From positions 25,457,386 through 25,521,385 of the forward strand of contig NC_092348.1 in the NCBI RefSeq assembly GCF_963676685.1: a stretch of DNA of 64,000 bases, given 5' to 3'. The notes under the pieces are model-generated. The model searched no databases, was not told the origin of the DNA, and saw only the letters and a list, made by a program, of their open reading frames with translations. Source of the stretch: Mytilus edulis. Its lineage: Eukaryota; Mollusca; Bivalvia; Mytilida; Mytilidae. The position numbers and the translations under genes are program-made. How positions within the stretch are numbered: position 1 is the stretch's first letter; the number at the start of each line of letters is the position of its first letter. Below, one piece after another: positions 1 through 12,500 of this stretch.

Positions 1-769
1 AGGTCATCTTTTAGGCGAAAATGCCTTTCTTTTCTGTGAGGTACTTGTCTAAAGGCGGCCATATTTAACAATAACTTAAATATTTAATCGACCTCCCAGA
101 AGTTGTTAAAGTTAACGACTCGTTATCATTATTTTTGTCGTTAAATTTTTTGAACAACAGTTAACAAATTTGTTAAATTTAACGACACTCTAACGACACT
201 TTAACGACTGCGTTAGCTTAACGACACTTTTGAACAACTGGGCCCAGAGGTCGATATGTCAGAGGCAAGATAACAGTATTTTTTTATAAACACTAACATG
301 TCGGATGTTACAAAGGAAATTGCGATGGAGTTTACAGAAAACTTATTTTTTTGGGGTAATTAAAATTGAGGAGTATAGGGACGCTACGGAGAATGAGAAA
401 AATATGTGGCGCCCTTCAAAGAAACAGAAAACAGTTATAAATTGATAGTTTTAAGAGGGGAAAAGATCTAATAACAAACACTATCATTTGTGTATTGATT
501 TTGAACTTTTATTTTAATCACTATATGTTCACTGTATATGAATACTAGACACGAAACAAAACTTGATTTGATGAGTTAGTCATTTTTTATTGCATGATCG
601 TATATATATGTCGTATTGTTACACAGCAGACCCACTTGTGAGGGAAAACTGGGGATTGGGGATGGACCGGGGCGGGGGGGGGGGGGTTCGGCGCCTGCAA
701 ACATACATTTCCCCCTCCCGCATTATGTATGTGCCTATACCAAAAAAGGAGCCTTTAATTTAGGAATAT
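1..769. other. Intergenic, no gene seen
   Basis: There is no credible coding region. The first 240 bases carry several short repeats of the word TTAACGAC and its variants. A run of about 17 G residues lies near 671-687. Nothing else can be assigned. Confidence 0.6.
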
Positions 770-965
770 AGGTTTGTTTATTTTTATGTTTTCAACATAA
801 ATTAGGCAGTTTGTTTTCACGTTCGAATTGTTTTACATTTGTAATTTCTGGGCTTTAATAGTTTTGATGTACTATGCGTTATGAGTTTTGGTCAGTATTA
901 AAGGCCGTACGATGACCTATACTTGTTAACTTCTATGTCATTTAATCTCAGGTAGAGAGTTGTAA
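770..965 (+). repeat. Dispersed repeat family A, degraded copy
   Basis: This stretch aligns by eye with the fuller copy at 5768-6032. Shared words are CGTTCGAATTGTTTTACAT and AAGGCCGTACGATGACCTAT, and the region ends with a degraded GAGAGTTGT motif. The family recurs on both strands through the window and looks like a non-coding retroposed repeat of the kind I know from bivalves. This copy lacks the 3' end. Confidence 0.6.
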
Positions 966-3900
966 ACATAATAATTAATAACTGAAAGCAATGAATATAC
1001 TGAAACATGTAAAAAGGTAAACTGGTAAAACATATGTTAATTTTTTAGCTGAAGATTTGTTCACGTGGAGATTGAATGTATAAGGACATTTTGGCCTAAA
1101 TGTCAATTGTATCTTTATAAGTATACTGTTAATTTTCGTCTTCAAATTTTGAAGCGGAATTGTGTATTACCTTTAAACAATTGCTATCACATTAAATGAG
1201 CGCTAGATGTTATATCTTTTAAGTTTGATAGACAGATTAAATTTGAGGTGGTAAAAGTTTTGTCTTTAACGGACTATAAGTAAGCGAGCTAACAACAACT
1301 GTAAAACTATATATAAATGTATTCATTGACTAGACGCTTGCAAAAGATAAATACAAATGAAACAAATTAAGAAATAGGAATCACGTTTTGATAAACAAAA
1401 AGAACCGAAACTTTGAAGGCATTTTCTAATGCTGATTTTGCGAAATGAACTAGGAAAAATCATATGAACAAAGCGAAACAAAAATTCAGATTTTGAATCA
1501 ATATTGTTGAAACTGACACTTATTTGAAATGAATACAAAGTAAGGTAAAAACACATTACAAAGAAACACTAAAATGTCGATATCGACTGCAGTTTCAGAT
1601 GAGTTTAAGTTGAATACAACGTAAATTTTATACAAAGTAAGAAATGAATGCAACGCATTACAAGTGAATTTCAAATGTTAATATCGAATCATCGACAACA
1701 TAATCAAAGGAATAATTCAACACTTGTTTGAAAAGTATTCAAAGTACAGAATTAATGCTTCACATGACTAAAGAAAATCTAAATGTTTTGATTGTTATTG
1801 TCTTTCTTGTGTATACGTGTCTCTGTATATCCTGTTAGTAGTATAAGCTAGAGACATCATATGAAACTTTGGGATCTGCTACATTTACTGGGAATATAAG
1901 ATTATGTCTGACAACCGTTTAATATATTGCTTTGCTGTTGACTATAGATGTTGTTTTTTTCAAATGTACAACAGTATTTCCAACCCATAAAATATTACTG
2001 GAAAGACAAAAGTTTGTAGGAGGTTTATGACAGTTAAAGAATCCTTTCCACTTTCTACGTGCAATCATGTATACATTCGCACTGACTTCCATCACACGTT
2101 ATGTGTGGCAAGACTAATGTCTTGTAAATCAAGTTATTCTCTTATTTAATTAGTGTTATATTATCTGTATTAGATATATACTGACACTTTGAAATAAGAT
2201 GTGCCATACCGTGTTGCATGGCTGTATATGTTGTAGGCATTCCAACTTGATGTTAAGTCTGGCGTATACAATCTTAATCCCGGTATCTATGATGAGGTGA
2301 CGAGTGTGATACGAACCCACTGAGCATATTTACCTGACGATATCAGGATATTGGTATTTAGTCAAATCTTAACCGGAATTTGTGACACAATAAGTATTCT
2401 AAAATTTATAAAACGTAAACAACATGTCGAAATATTTAGGCTTGAAATAAATATATTTTTGGATAAGTTAATGCAAGCACACGAGGTGTATAGTGTCTTA
2501 TACGATTACAGGTTTGTAATGTTTAACAACCATATTATATCAGTGTGTAAACACGTTAATTATGAGCTTTGAAAGTCAAGTACTTCGAGCATTTTTATGA
2601 GTAAGTGTTAAAAAATTTCAAACAAATATTCTTTACTGTGGTTAGCATTCATTAGTCGTCAGTATCTATAGATTAACAACTTGTGGTTATATTGATAATT
2701 TAGAATCTTCCTTGAAGGTGGCGCACAAATTCACAGCTAAATAATTCGATTGATGTGTCATTTGTATACAAGAGTTATATTCCTTTGAACTATGAGCCTA
2801 TGTTTAATTTCATAAAGTCAATATGTTGATTGTCTACCTTAAACAGGGTTATAATTTTATCTTATATGTGTAGTTTTTTTTTATTGAATTTAAAATCGTT
2901 ACAAAATCTGTTATGTACTAGATACTCACATTTTTCATTAGTTTATCAAAGACATTTATGTATATCTATAATTTCTTTCATTTGTTTTGAAATGTTTAAA
3001 ATAATATATACCAATGTAAAGAATCATTTTGTTATCTTATAAATATGGTTTTGTTATCTGAAAGCATTTTTACCGTGTTTATACGTCAAAAATAAGCAAG
3101 GTAAAATATGCCTTCATCATCACTAACTTTCATAGAGCGATGAGAACAACTGCTCTAAATCACAGATCACAGGCAATCGATTCAGAATAAAAATTTCCTT
3201 TATTTATGAATTGAATGCTTCTTTTTGTAAACTCATATGGATGTAAAAGCAATGACCAAAGTACATTTTCTGAAAATGTGCGCACGGTCAACGCTTTTAC
3301 AGCTCAATGAAATTACAAAATTAAGTATTCGATACTTATAATTTTTTTTGGCTATGATCATGAAAACACGAATTTTATATTATTTTTATTTAATTCACCT
3401 GTGAACTTATTTATTGAGTAATGCAATTGCTTAAGGAATAATACGTGATGTGCAGTTGGCCAATCACAATAAAGTATTATAATGAAACATACATCATTAA
3501 GGTAAATAGGGGGAAATATTCTGAAACAAGTGACTATGTCACAGAAAAAGCATCTTCTAAATATTCATGAAATTGCTCTCTATTAAAGCCATCTCCTGGA
3601 AATTATTTAAAAAAACACTTTTTTCCTACTTTTAAGTTGAGGTACAATAAGCCGGTGAAAAACATTAATTGTGCTGTCAAGAATACACTGTTTCAAGTTG
3701 TGTATGCATAAAAAAATGCAATCGTCCTTCTACTCGTAAAGACATATGTTTCTAAGATCGATATGGTGTATACCATTATGCCAGAACTCAAATGAAGCAG
3801 AAAGCTGATGTAACGTTTCTGCTTTACTCGATCCCTTAAGACAAATACATGAAAGAAGTGTAATAACGCCTAATACAAACACACATACGCACACACAGTA

Positions 3901-5515
3901 CACCATAGCCACCACTTTATTCCAAAAGCTTCTAACTGATGCCGAATGCTAGAGTGTAAAATTGTATTTAAGACCTACCCAAAACAATTAGAACTTTTCT
4001 GAAAAAGACTATTAATGAAAACAGAACTATAACATCTTCCCTTAATGATTGAATGTTAGGAAAATTGACCAGAGTTATTTTACTTTAATCACAGAGGGGG
4101 GAACGCAAACAATTTTTAATTTAAGCCTATTTAACATTAAAACAATTTTCCACTAACAAATAAAGTTACCTTATTGAAATATGAGGACTTTGTTAGCTAA
4201 AACTATTCATTTTATTAGATATTATGAATTTTTACGATAATAGAGAAACATGCTATACGAAGGTTAAAAACACAGAATTACAAAAAAGTGTTCATAAGTA
4301 GCATTCTGCATCAAAATACGTTACGACTATACAATATATATCAACGTACGTGTTCCTTTTGTACACATTTTTTTAATATCATAAACGCATTCACTTTTTT
4401 TTGTTTAATCTGTATGTGTTTTATGTTGTCTGTAACAATTGAAGAGAACAACAATCATTATTATACAGGGTTAACATGGTAAACCAATATATTTGTGAGT
4501 TATGCCGCTTTGTCCAACGAATATCACTGAGCTGCATAGTAAAGGTCCCAAAATTTGAATTAAACACAATCATATTGGTAAAAAAACCATTTTTACTGGG
4601 ATGCCTTCATGTTGGAATGCAATAGCTGTGAAATAAATAAAACAACAGATAAATTGTACACGCAGATACAGTCATGATAGAATAGTAGGTGTTTTGCAAC
4701 TTTAGGTTCTATAGGTTTCGCTGCATAACAATGATCCGTATCCGAATGTTTTATAGGCCATTTTCTTTTTGCCAGTACGTATTTTTACATCCGTACCTCC
4801 CATAGGTCGAGCCATTATGGTCACACAGTAGTGTTTTACAACATTTAATTTACGCTCGAACTTTATACTTCAATTGTTTGGAGAATGAGGTGGAATGCAT
4901 ATGATTTTACCAAGACTACTCTTGATAGTGAAATGTCAATGAAGTTAGAAAAGTTATCACTCAAATGAAATGAAATTCTACTTTGATGAAAGAACTTTTG
5001 TGACATTTTCACCCCTTTTTGGAAAATACATCCAGATTATTGCCATGGTTATACTTGGAAGAAATTATATTTCGCCATGTAACTTTTGCAGATCAAATAT
5101 ATGTAAGATGTTTTCCCACACATATGCACCTATATGTCATAAGCAGTAAGCCTTAGAAAGCAAAGGAAAGAGGCTAAAAATTACGATTGTCGACTTTAAG
5201 TGTTTTTTCTTACTATATTGCTACCTTACACATACTAATCAACGTTTCCAACACAGTTACGAGGAAGAGTGGCTGAAGTCAACACTAAGTAAGTTTAACT
5301 GTCACCATCACAAGTTGACCGATCAAATGTGTCGGTACGTGTCTGAACTCACCTGCTATATGTATTGCGATTTTATATGTTTAGATACCAGTATAGCCAT
5401 CTGCTCCGTAATTATGTCCTTTTCCAGATTTTTTGACATTTAAACTAAATGTAAATTTGTATGGCTGGTTGGATGCAAATAAGAAGATGCTTACCTAAGG
5501 TTTTTGGTGGGATTC
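966..5515. other. Long intergenic stretch, no gene seen
   Basis: Open frames here are all under about 80 codons and AT-rich, and they show no domain, signal peptide or splice context I can support. One imperfect AC-rich run lies near 3879-3899. The segment around 5265-5345 resembles 10800-10865 and may be an old duplication. I see no RNA gene or regulatory site. Confidence 0.5.
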
Positions 5516-5660
5516 ATCTTGCTTGTAGTCTTTAGTTTTCTTTGGTGTGTTTTGTGTATACTATTTGTTTGTATTTAAGCTTTAACCATGGCTTCGGTAG
5601 CTTGTTTTTAACTTATGATTTTTAATATCTCTTTGGTATTTTTGACTCTCTTTTACCAAG
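5516..5660 (+). repeat. Dispersed repeat family B, degraded copy
   Basis: It matches other copies at 52240-52475 and 61815-61930 through TTTGTGTATACTATTTGTTTG, an ACCATGGC word and a CTTTGGTATTTTTGACTCTC end. Family B also forms the 3' part of the reverse transcriptase element on the minus strand at 43880-44640, so these copies are probably 3' remnants of that retroelement. Confidence 0.55.
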
Positions 5661-5767
5661 TTAATGCACCGATATCGCTTGGATATAATAGTCCCATGTT
5701 GTTAAAGTGACAAAACAAGACCTCCCAGTTCAGAAAGTTCTTTCTTGTTTTGGGGTTGGAGAGGGCG

Positions 5768-6032
5768 GCATTGAATTCAGTGGTTGTCGTTTGTTTATGT
5801 GTTACATATTGTTTTTCGTTCATTTTTTATACAAATAAGGCCGTTAGTTTTCCTCGTTTGAATTGTTTTACATTGTCATATCAGGGCCTTTTATAGCTGA
5901 CTATACGGTATGGGCTTTGCTCATTGTTGAATGCCGTACGGTGACCTATAGTTGTCAATGTCTGTGTCATTTTGATCTCTTGTGGACAGTTGTCTCATTG
6001 GCAATCATACCACATCTTCTTTTTTTGTATAT
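5768..6032 (+). repeat. Dispersed repeat family A, near-complete copy
   Basis: This is the best-preserved family A copy on the plus strand. It runs from TTCAGTGGTTGTCGTTTG through GCCGTACGGTGACCTATAG to TTGGCAATCATACCACATC. Partial or related copies are at 770-965, 22500-22615 (minus), 56446-56715, 62757-63022 (minus) and 63130-63235 (minus). A 33-bp piece of the same family is tandemly amplified at 33466-33865. Open frames inside are incidental. Confidence 0.75.
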
Positions 6033-6479
6033 TCAAAGCCAAATCGTCTTGAAATATAACACTGATGTACTGTAATGACGTAAGACCTTTTTTATGACAT
6101 TATTGAATTGACAAGTTCACATGCATACACATCTACGAAAAAGATCATGAAATGTTAAATGCAAATAAATAACCTTGTGGTTATTGAATGATCTCTTGAA
6201 TGGGTAATTCGGTGCATCTATGCTTAACATTTTATTTTCGATGGAAATTACAGTTGTCAGTGTTTGAATCGAAAATTGTAGGATATATGATTCAAAACAT
6301 AAAAAAATAAACAGGATTTAGTACATGTACAAATATAAGGACTTATAGTTTGAATGTAAAAAAATACAGCTATCAACCGTGCACAGTTTATGCAAGATAG
6401 GAAGTTGATATGAGCAATTACAAGGAAACATACGGGCGACAAAAATGAGATTTTATTTTGCCGTATAGCCGGCTATAGA
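6033..6479. other. Intergenic, segment resembling 11.07 kb
   Basis: No gene is seen. Bases 6038-6135 share the word order TCTTGAAATATAACACTG, then GAATTGACAAGTTCACA, with 11072-11145. This suggests that the two places derive from one ancestral segment. Confidence 0.4.
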
Positions 6480-6800
6480 AGAATTCAACACAGACAACCA
6501 GAGTAAGGGTCCAGCTGACCCCTGAGCAATAATCCCTACACTATACTCCGAAACATACAAATGAACAAATAAAACGAGCAAACAAAACTAACAAAGGCTA
6601 AATGCTCCTGAATTGGTACATGCGTAAAATGCGGAGGGGTTAAACCTGTTTTATGATATATCAACCCTCTCCTATACTTCTATCCAATTTGGAATACCAA
6701 ACACACAGTCTGCAAAAGCTCAGTGTAAAAGGTCCCAGTCCGAAGTTGGAATAGGAAACAGAATATACGTTACAAGAGCTGAGTGAAGGATACATGTGTA
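6480..6800. repeat. Probable dispersed repeat, one copy in window
   Basis: This segment contains GGTCCAGCTGACCCCTGA, AAACTAACAAAGGCTAAATG and CGGAGGGGTTAAACCTG. I associate that combination with a common bivalve interspersed repeat. There is no second copy here to prove it, so the assignment rests on recall and is tentative. Confidence 0.3.
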
Positions 6801-6840
6801 CAATAAGAATGCTTTATTTTAAAACACCCACATTCCCCAT

Positions 6841-7600
6841 GTGAAATTGACAAATTGTCTGAAAGACATACAACTAATCTACAATGCTTTTCAACATAAA
6901 AATGGTGGCATCTGCCATAAATTAATTACTTTGGGATACCATACGGCATATGTTTTGGTAAATAGTGAACAAAAAAGTAAAAAATGCTACACAGTGGAAA
7001 AGGTGAACCGTATGCTTGTGTTTTTCTTATTTACAACATATTTGTGGAATTTGGAGGTAAACCTTTTAGAAATTTTCAATTGAGTCGGAGTTCCTTGTCA
7101 AATCAAGAAGATCAAAGAAGCCAGATAATTCAATTTCACGTTCAGATATATTGACGATATTCTTTCTATTAGCCATCCAAACTTTTCCTATGGGTTTCCA
7201 TTTATATATATCCTCCAGAACTAGAAAAATTAGAAACAACAAACATGGCTGCCTCTACCTCATGTTTTTACCAGTACACTGCATTTGCAGTCATTTCAGT
7301 ACCAGAACTAAGACAAACGAGACGAATTTAATTTTTGAAATTACAAATTTCCCGCACCTTAGTAGCAATATATACTAACATCACCTTCATATTGGATTTT
7401 CATTTCCCAACTTATTCGGTATTCAAGAGTCTGCAAAGTTCTGCTACTCAGACTTTGTAAAAGGTCACAAGTGTCTGGGAACGTCTTGTCCTTTTTCTTA
7501 ATACATTCATCGGAAGGTAGCAAGACCTTGTACATAAATATACCGTATGCACTCATAATACACGACGGTCAAGAAGTATAGATTTTAGGTACTGACGTTA
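6841..7600 (+). pseudogene. Decayed Penelope-like reverse transcriptase fragment
   Basis: In one frame from 7147 the translation reads YIDDILSISHPNF, then after several stops DKRDEFNF, then FISQLIRYSRVC. These blocks occur in the same order as in the minus-strand copy at 44194-44640 (KLYDKRDDFSFPIVNFPF and VYISQLIRYSRAC). YIDD is the reverse transcriptase active-site motif. Upstream, 6841-7080 is open and carries YTVEKVNRML, which fits the region before the catalytic core, with a gap where the next motif should be. At least six in-frame stops and frame changes show it is dead. The Penelope-like label is inferred from the general pattern; another non-LTR-like family is possible. Confidence 0.6.
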
Positions 7601-7689
7601 TTTATCATCTAAGTAACGTGTTATATTATATATTATTATTTGTTTTTGTTACTTTTATGTAAAATCTAATTTCAGTAATATCCATTTGA

Positions 7690-7784
7690 AATATCTCAGT
7701 AGCTTGAGTACGAATCCCGGCCAGTGAAGAACAAAACATTTGCTAACACTAATTTACAGAGGCAGTTATTTAGACGAATTATGT
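7690..7784 (+). repeat. Possible tRNA-derived SINE remnant
   Basis: The word GAGTACGAATCCCGG resembles a tRNA B-box and is followed by a spacer leading into the inverted-ended composite at 7784. No matching A-box was found upstream and there is no second full copy. This is a suggestion only. Confidence 0.25.
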
Positions 7785-9676
7785 ATATATGTTACAGTGA
7801 ATTTGTATAATCAGGGATTATGTAGAATCCCTGATTTTTCAGGGAATATGTGGAATCACTGAAATCATTAGCAATTATATATAATCCCTGAAAATGACCA
7901 GTGATTTTACATAGTCACTGAACATTTTAATAATTATTCTACATATTCCCTAATATGATTTCAGGGATAATCAATAATTTAAGGATCCTTTGTTTGTTAA
8001 AAAATAAATAGCATAAACAAATTATCATTTTTTATGGACCTTAACATATTATTGAAAATTACAGTTATACGGACCTTTTGTCTAAACGCTTTCAGATATT
8101 TGGCTGATTTTTGGTATGTGAGTTACTCATGATCACTCATGATGAGTTACAGATCATGTTTAAGTTTCTTTCCGCTCAGCTAATTTTTGCTGTAATTTCA
8201 GGCTTTCAACTTTGATAATGTTTAAGATATTGGGCTGATTTTTGGTATATATGTGAGCTACAATAGTTACAGATCAAGTTTAAGTTTTGTTCTGCTTCGC
8301 TTATTTTTGCCAAAATTAAGGGTTTACAACTTTGAAAATTGTTGAAAATCACTGTTATTTACATTTTTCTATACGCCTCCAGATTTTGAGCTCATTTTGG
8401 ATATGTGAGACTACCATCATATTTGTGTCCACATGTGTTATTGAAATTGCAGATTTTTCAATTTTTTGAGACGGGGCCATTCGTGTCGTTTTGACACATC
8501 ATAATGAACAAGAAAATTCAAACTGAGAGAACTTACGCATCTAAATGTCACGAAGATGAAACAGGCAAAACTAAGGATCGATAAATAGAACAAAATTTTA
8601 GAGGAAGCTGGCATTTGGTGTAATATTCTCATAGCAATTCGGAAGGGAAAAAAGGATAGGGAAACCCAAAAAACATAATCATTGGCAATTGTTCACAAAA
8701 AGTCTGAAAAAGAATATTGCCTGGCCACAAAACATGGTATTTTGCTCGAACAGGTTTGAAATTGGCTTGCAAATTCCCTTTTTTTAGGGATACCTTGAGA
8801 TGGTTTTACTGAACACTTTATTTTTCTTAGGCGGGTCGAAAAATTTGATTCGATATGTGAAGGAAAAGTTTTTTTAAAATGTGGATAATGTGATAGAAAC
8901 AGATGTGAAGCATATTATTTTAATATATTGTGTTTAACATTTTGATATATTATGCCTAACATTGTACAATTTTTGTTTATAATGATGTTTTAATATAATT
9001 TTATAGAATAAGTTATTTGACTTTTATTCATTTTCTTTATAAATAAAACTATTTCTTCATTTCAGTTATTATGTATAATCCCTAACGTTTTTTCTAGTGA
9101 TTATACATAATCCCTGAAAATTTTAGTGATTACATATAATCCCTAAACTAGCCAGTGATTCTACATAATCCCTGAAAATTTCAAGGATTCTACATAATCA
9201 CTGATTATATGGGGACGAAGTCCCCAATTACGGTAGAAAAATCAATTTAAAAAAAAAAAAAAAAAAAGGGAAAATTTCCCGAATTTTTCATTGTACTAAT
9301 GAACTCAAAATCGTTAACTTTTTTTTCAGATCTACTTCCGTTTCCGGTCTTTTTCCATTTCCGGTCTTGTTTGCATGAGACTTTGAATAAAATGTATATT
9401 TATCAACATATCAACAAATATAGGAAGGAAAATCATTTTTTTAATAATTGTTTGATATGAAAAAAAACGTTACCTGGATAACAGCGTTTCTTTGTTTACA
9501 TTGAATATGACGTCATAACTTAAATAACGTCACAACTAAACCCTTAACAACAGAACCAACATCGGAAACGTTACGGTATTTCCGTTTCTTTTATCAACAT
9601 GTTTGAATTAAAAAAAAAACTACAGACTTCGTCCCCATTCACAGGTAATGCCTGCCTCAAATTACAAATTCACTGT

Positions 9677-9684
<8 letters not shown>
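7784..9684. mobile_element. 1.9 kb composite with inverted terminal repeats
   Basis: The ends are inverted copies of about 22 bases: TATATGTTACAGTGAATTTG at 7786 and its complement at 9663-9684. Inside each end lie several copies of a subterminal word of the type AGTGATTCTACATAATCCCTG (7810-7960 on one side, 9065-9205 on the other). The middle (8040-8410) holds two degenerate copies of a roughly 120-base unit around GATTTTTGGTATRTGAG. No transposase frame is visible. It looks like a foldback or non-autonomous DNA element into which the 9209-9638 unit was inserted or incorporated. Confidence 0.55.
9209..9638. mobile_element. Unit with 14-bp perfect inverted repeats
   Basis: ATGGGGACGAAGTC at 9209-9222 is exactly inverted at 9625-9638 (GACTTCGTCCCCAT). 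The left end also forms its own hairpin, GGGGAC-GAA-GTCCCC. An A-run follows at 9247-9267. The right 130 bases recur inverted at 55091-55235, where the similarity continues past the inverted repeat into AGGCATTACCTGT, so the true element edge may lie a little beyond 9638. No coding capacity. Confidence 0.55.
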
Positions 9685-9723
<39 letters not shown>

Positions 9724-9752
9724 CAATGGCGGGATGTATATATATATATATA
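9681..9752. repeat. TA microsatellite, two runs
   Basis: A TA run of about 40 bases starts at 9681. A second, shorter run lies near 9737-9752, separated by CAATGGCGGGATG. Confidence 0.9.
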
Positions 9753-9764
9753 AATGAAAGGCAA

Positions 9765-9940
9765 TGCTAGCTATAAAACAAAGTTTGATCAACCATTTAC
9801 TACATCTGAAAATGCCTGTACCAAGTCAGCATAATTGTTATCCACTCGTTTGATGTGTTGAACTTTTGATTTTACCATTGATTAGGGACTTTCCGTTTTT
9901 GAATTTTCCTCGGAGTTCGGTATTAATTTTTTCTTTCACA
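9765..9940 (+). repeat. Dispersed repeat family C
   Basis: Diagnostic words are ATGCCTGTACCAAGTCAG, TTGATTAGGGACTTTCCG and CGGAGTTCGGTATTA. Other copies lie at 24938-25136, 25550-25800 and 57487-57640 (plus) and at about 31375-31475 and 62822-62948 (minus). At 25 kb this family flanks a reverse transcriptase fragment, so it is probably the terminal part of that retroelement. Confidence 0.7.
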
Positions 9941-12234
9941 CACACACGTGAAACACAATATAATATATACAACAAACAAGTCACATAAGATCAAAGAAAG
10001 AAATAAGGCAACCCTCTTTTTTTTTGGAATAGTGTACTATTTAATATATTAGGAACATACGTTGTATTCTGTCAGTTATATTTATCGTAAATGAACTTAC
10101 ATTGTATTTTTATTATGAATAATGCAAGAGTGTACTGTTACATCACATTGTTTTGTAGCCGTTTTGAATAATAGTAAGGTACATATAATCAATTTTGAAT
10201 TATCGTATAACACCTTATCAAGAACAGTTTATTGACTTTACGTTAAAGTCCTGTAAAATGTCATGACTCTATCTGTACTTTTTAGTTAAAATTTGGAGCA
10301 ATACATTTTCAGTTTCAAGATCATTATATACAAACATTAACCATACGATATACAATCAAAAATAGACATACAGAAGTCAAAATACATTTCAACTATTCTA
10401 AGCTATTAAGGCTCATTAAACATTCGTCTATCATTGACTGAAATCTCTGTAGTAAATGAACTTTCCTGCAAGATAAACACAAGTCAAAGAATTGTTTTAA
10501 ATTTTATTTGTATCTTACTGATTCCACATGGTCGAGAAATATTATACCTTAATCACTTTTGACTTTTTAGTTTAATATTTACACAGATCGACGACATTAA
10601 ACTAAAACCTCTTACAAATTGTCTTCCCTATTCATGCTATTTCGCAGCAATTAGATTCCCTTGGCTTCATCGTATAGTGTTTACATATCTCAGCTAATAC
10701 AGTACGCTCATGTATGGTTTTTACAATACGAATGTCATTATGTCATTATGAATGATGTGCTACTCAAGTTAGACAAAAACTGATCAAATAGAGTAACGTG
10801 GAAATACGACTGCTATCGACACTGCATAAGTCATAAAATGGTTGACCGATCAGATGATTGGGTGTCTAAATACATATTTTGTCTGAGTGTATATTTATAT
10901 GGCAAGTAATACATTCAAAAACTGAAGACGTTTACACTTTCGACGCACTCGGTCTCGCTTGGATAGAATGCTATTGTTCCGCATTGAGAAAGGTGCATAC
11001 AAAGACTTCTTCTCGTCATTCGTCGAAAATTAAAATCGTGGGGAGGGGGATAAGCCGGCTTATTTAAAGTAAAAATCTTCTTGATATATAACACTGTTGT
11101 GACATCGTTTTTGAATTGACAAGTTTACAAGTGTACATATCAAATTTATATATATCTTCATCTTTCTAAAGCACGATTAAAACACTTAATAACCTAATGC
11201 AAATTTCAAAATGTACATACTAGTAAAACGATGTAAATGTATAATATTTGTAGTTACATAAGTACATACAAAACAAGGTATTTCTTATGCTTCGTAAATA
11301 ATAAATTTACATACATTAAAATAATTAAACTACATGATAGGTCATTTGCATCTAACAGTTCTTTTTAACAAAGCAGTACATTTTAATCAATGCTAGATAA
11401 AATAAAAAAGTATGTAATTAGTAATAAGGCCTAATCATTATTTCATGTAAAACCAACTATACCTTGTATAAAAAGACCAAATGGATTCAAAGGAATGAAA
11501 AAAGCACCATCGACCAATAAAAAAACAAGACAAGAATGCAATGGAAAATATAAGTAAAATCACAAAAATACTGAACTCCAACGAAAATTCAAAAACGAAA
11601 GTCCTAATCAAATGTAAAAATCAAAAGTTCATACACATCAAACGATTTGAAACTGATTTGACAAATACATTATATAGACGAACTGAAAGATACGAATCCC
11701 AGCGGTTGGTTATAAGTTTAACATTCAACTTTGTTGCGTATATCAAGAAATGAGGCAATAGACACTAAAAAGATTTTGAAACTAATACGTCGAAGAACAC
11801 TGAAATCGGCATGGCACAATACAAAAAAAAGAGGAAAAACAAAAACAACGGAACGAAAAACAAAACTACTACTACATAACATAAAAAAAGCCTTAGCAAA
11901 ACGAGGCATGCTTAACCGATTGTATGAAGAATTAATACTCTTTGGTAAGGCTTCAAACACTAGTCAATAGTAGGTACTTTTCATACACCTAGCACATAAC
12001 CAATTCTCGAAAATTATTTCTAAAATTTTATTCTAACAGAAGAGTGATGATAATTAAAGGGAACCGGTTCATTAAAGTATGTAAAATTCCTAGTTTACTT
12101 ATGTACATGTATATTAATGACAAGAAATAATTTTAAAATGTTAGCTCGCGATTAAGATAACTTGTTACTTTAGTATGCAATAGTACACACGATTTGCTAA
12201 AGGATTTATAGGATTTGAACATTTTTTTAAACAT
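9941..12234. other. Intergenic, no gene seen
   Basis: No supported gene. Bases 10181-10250 resemble 12940-13010; 10800-10865 and 11072-11145 resemble parts of 5.27-6.14 kb. A short minus-strand piece of family C may lie near 11550-11610. The Lys/Thr-rich frames at 11541-11970 are open on both strands and look like AT-rich noise. Confidence 0.45.
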
Positions 12235-12500
12235 TGTTATATAAGTGGAAGGTTTGGCTAGCCATCAAACAAATTTAAACCCACCATTCTTTTTCTTAAA
12301 AAGTCCTTTACCAAGTTAGGAATATGGCATATTTTTGTATGTATGTTGGCGTTTGTTTTTATAGCAGTAAAGTGTTCCAGTGGTCGCATTGTTTATCTCT
12401 TATAGTTGAAGTGTTTCCTACTGTTTTTGTTTGTGACCCGTAGTTTGCGCTTAATCGATTGATGACTATTGTGAACAGCGATATTCTTCTGTTGACTTCA
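12235..12500 (+). repeat. Dispersed repeat family D, partial copy
   Basis: It aligns with 18480-19115, 22985-23265 and 30170-30935 through AGGTTTGGCTAGCCA, AAACCCACCATTCTTTTTC, CTTTACCAAGTTAGGAATATG and the closing ATCGATTGATG and GAACAGCG words. This copy is more diverged than the others. Confidence 0.6.

Noticed and set aside
7690-7730. tRNA gene suggested by a B-box-like GTACGAATCCC
   Set aside because: There is no A-box or cloverleaf, so at most it is a SINE remnant. I found no tRNA or rRNA gene in the window.
11541-11970. Overlapping Lys/Thr-rich and Phe-rich open frames on both strands
   Set aside because: A low-complexity A-rich stretch gives open frames on both strands and shows no protein family features.
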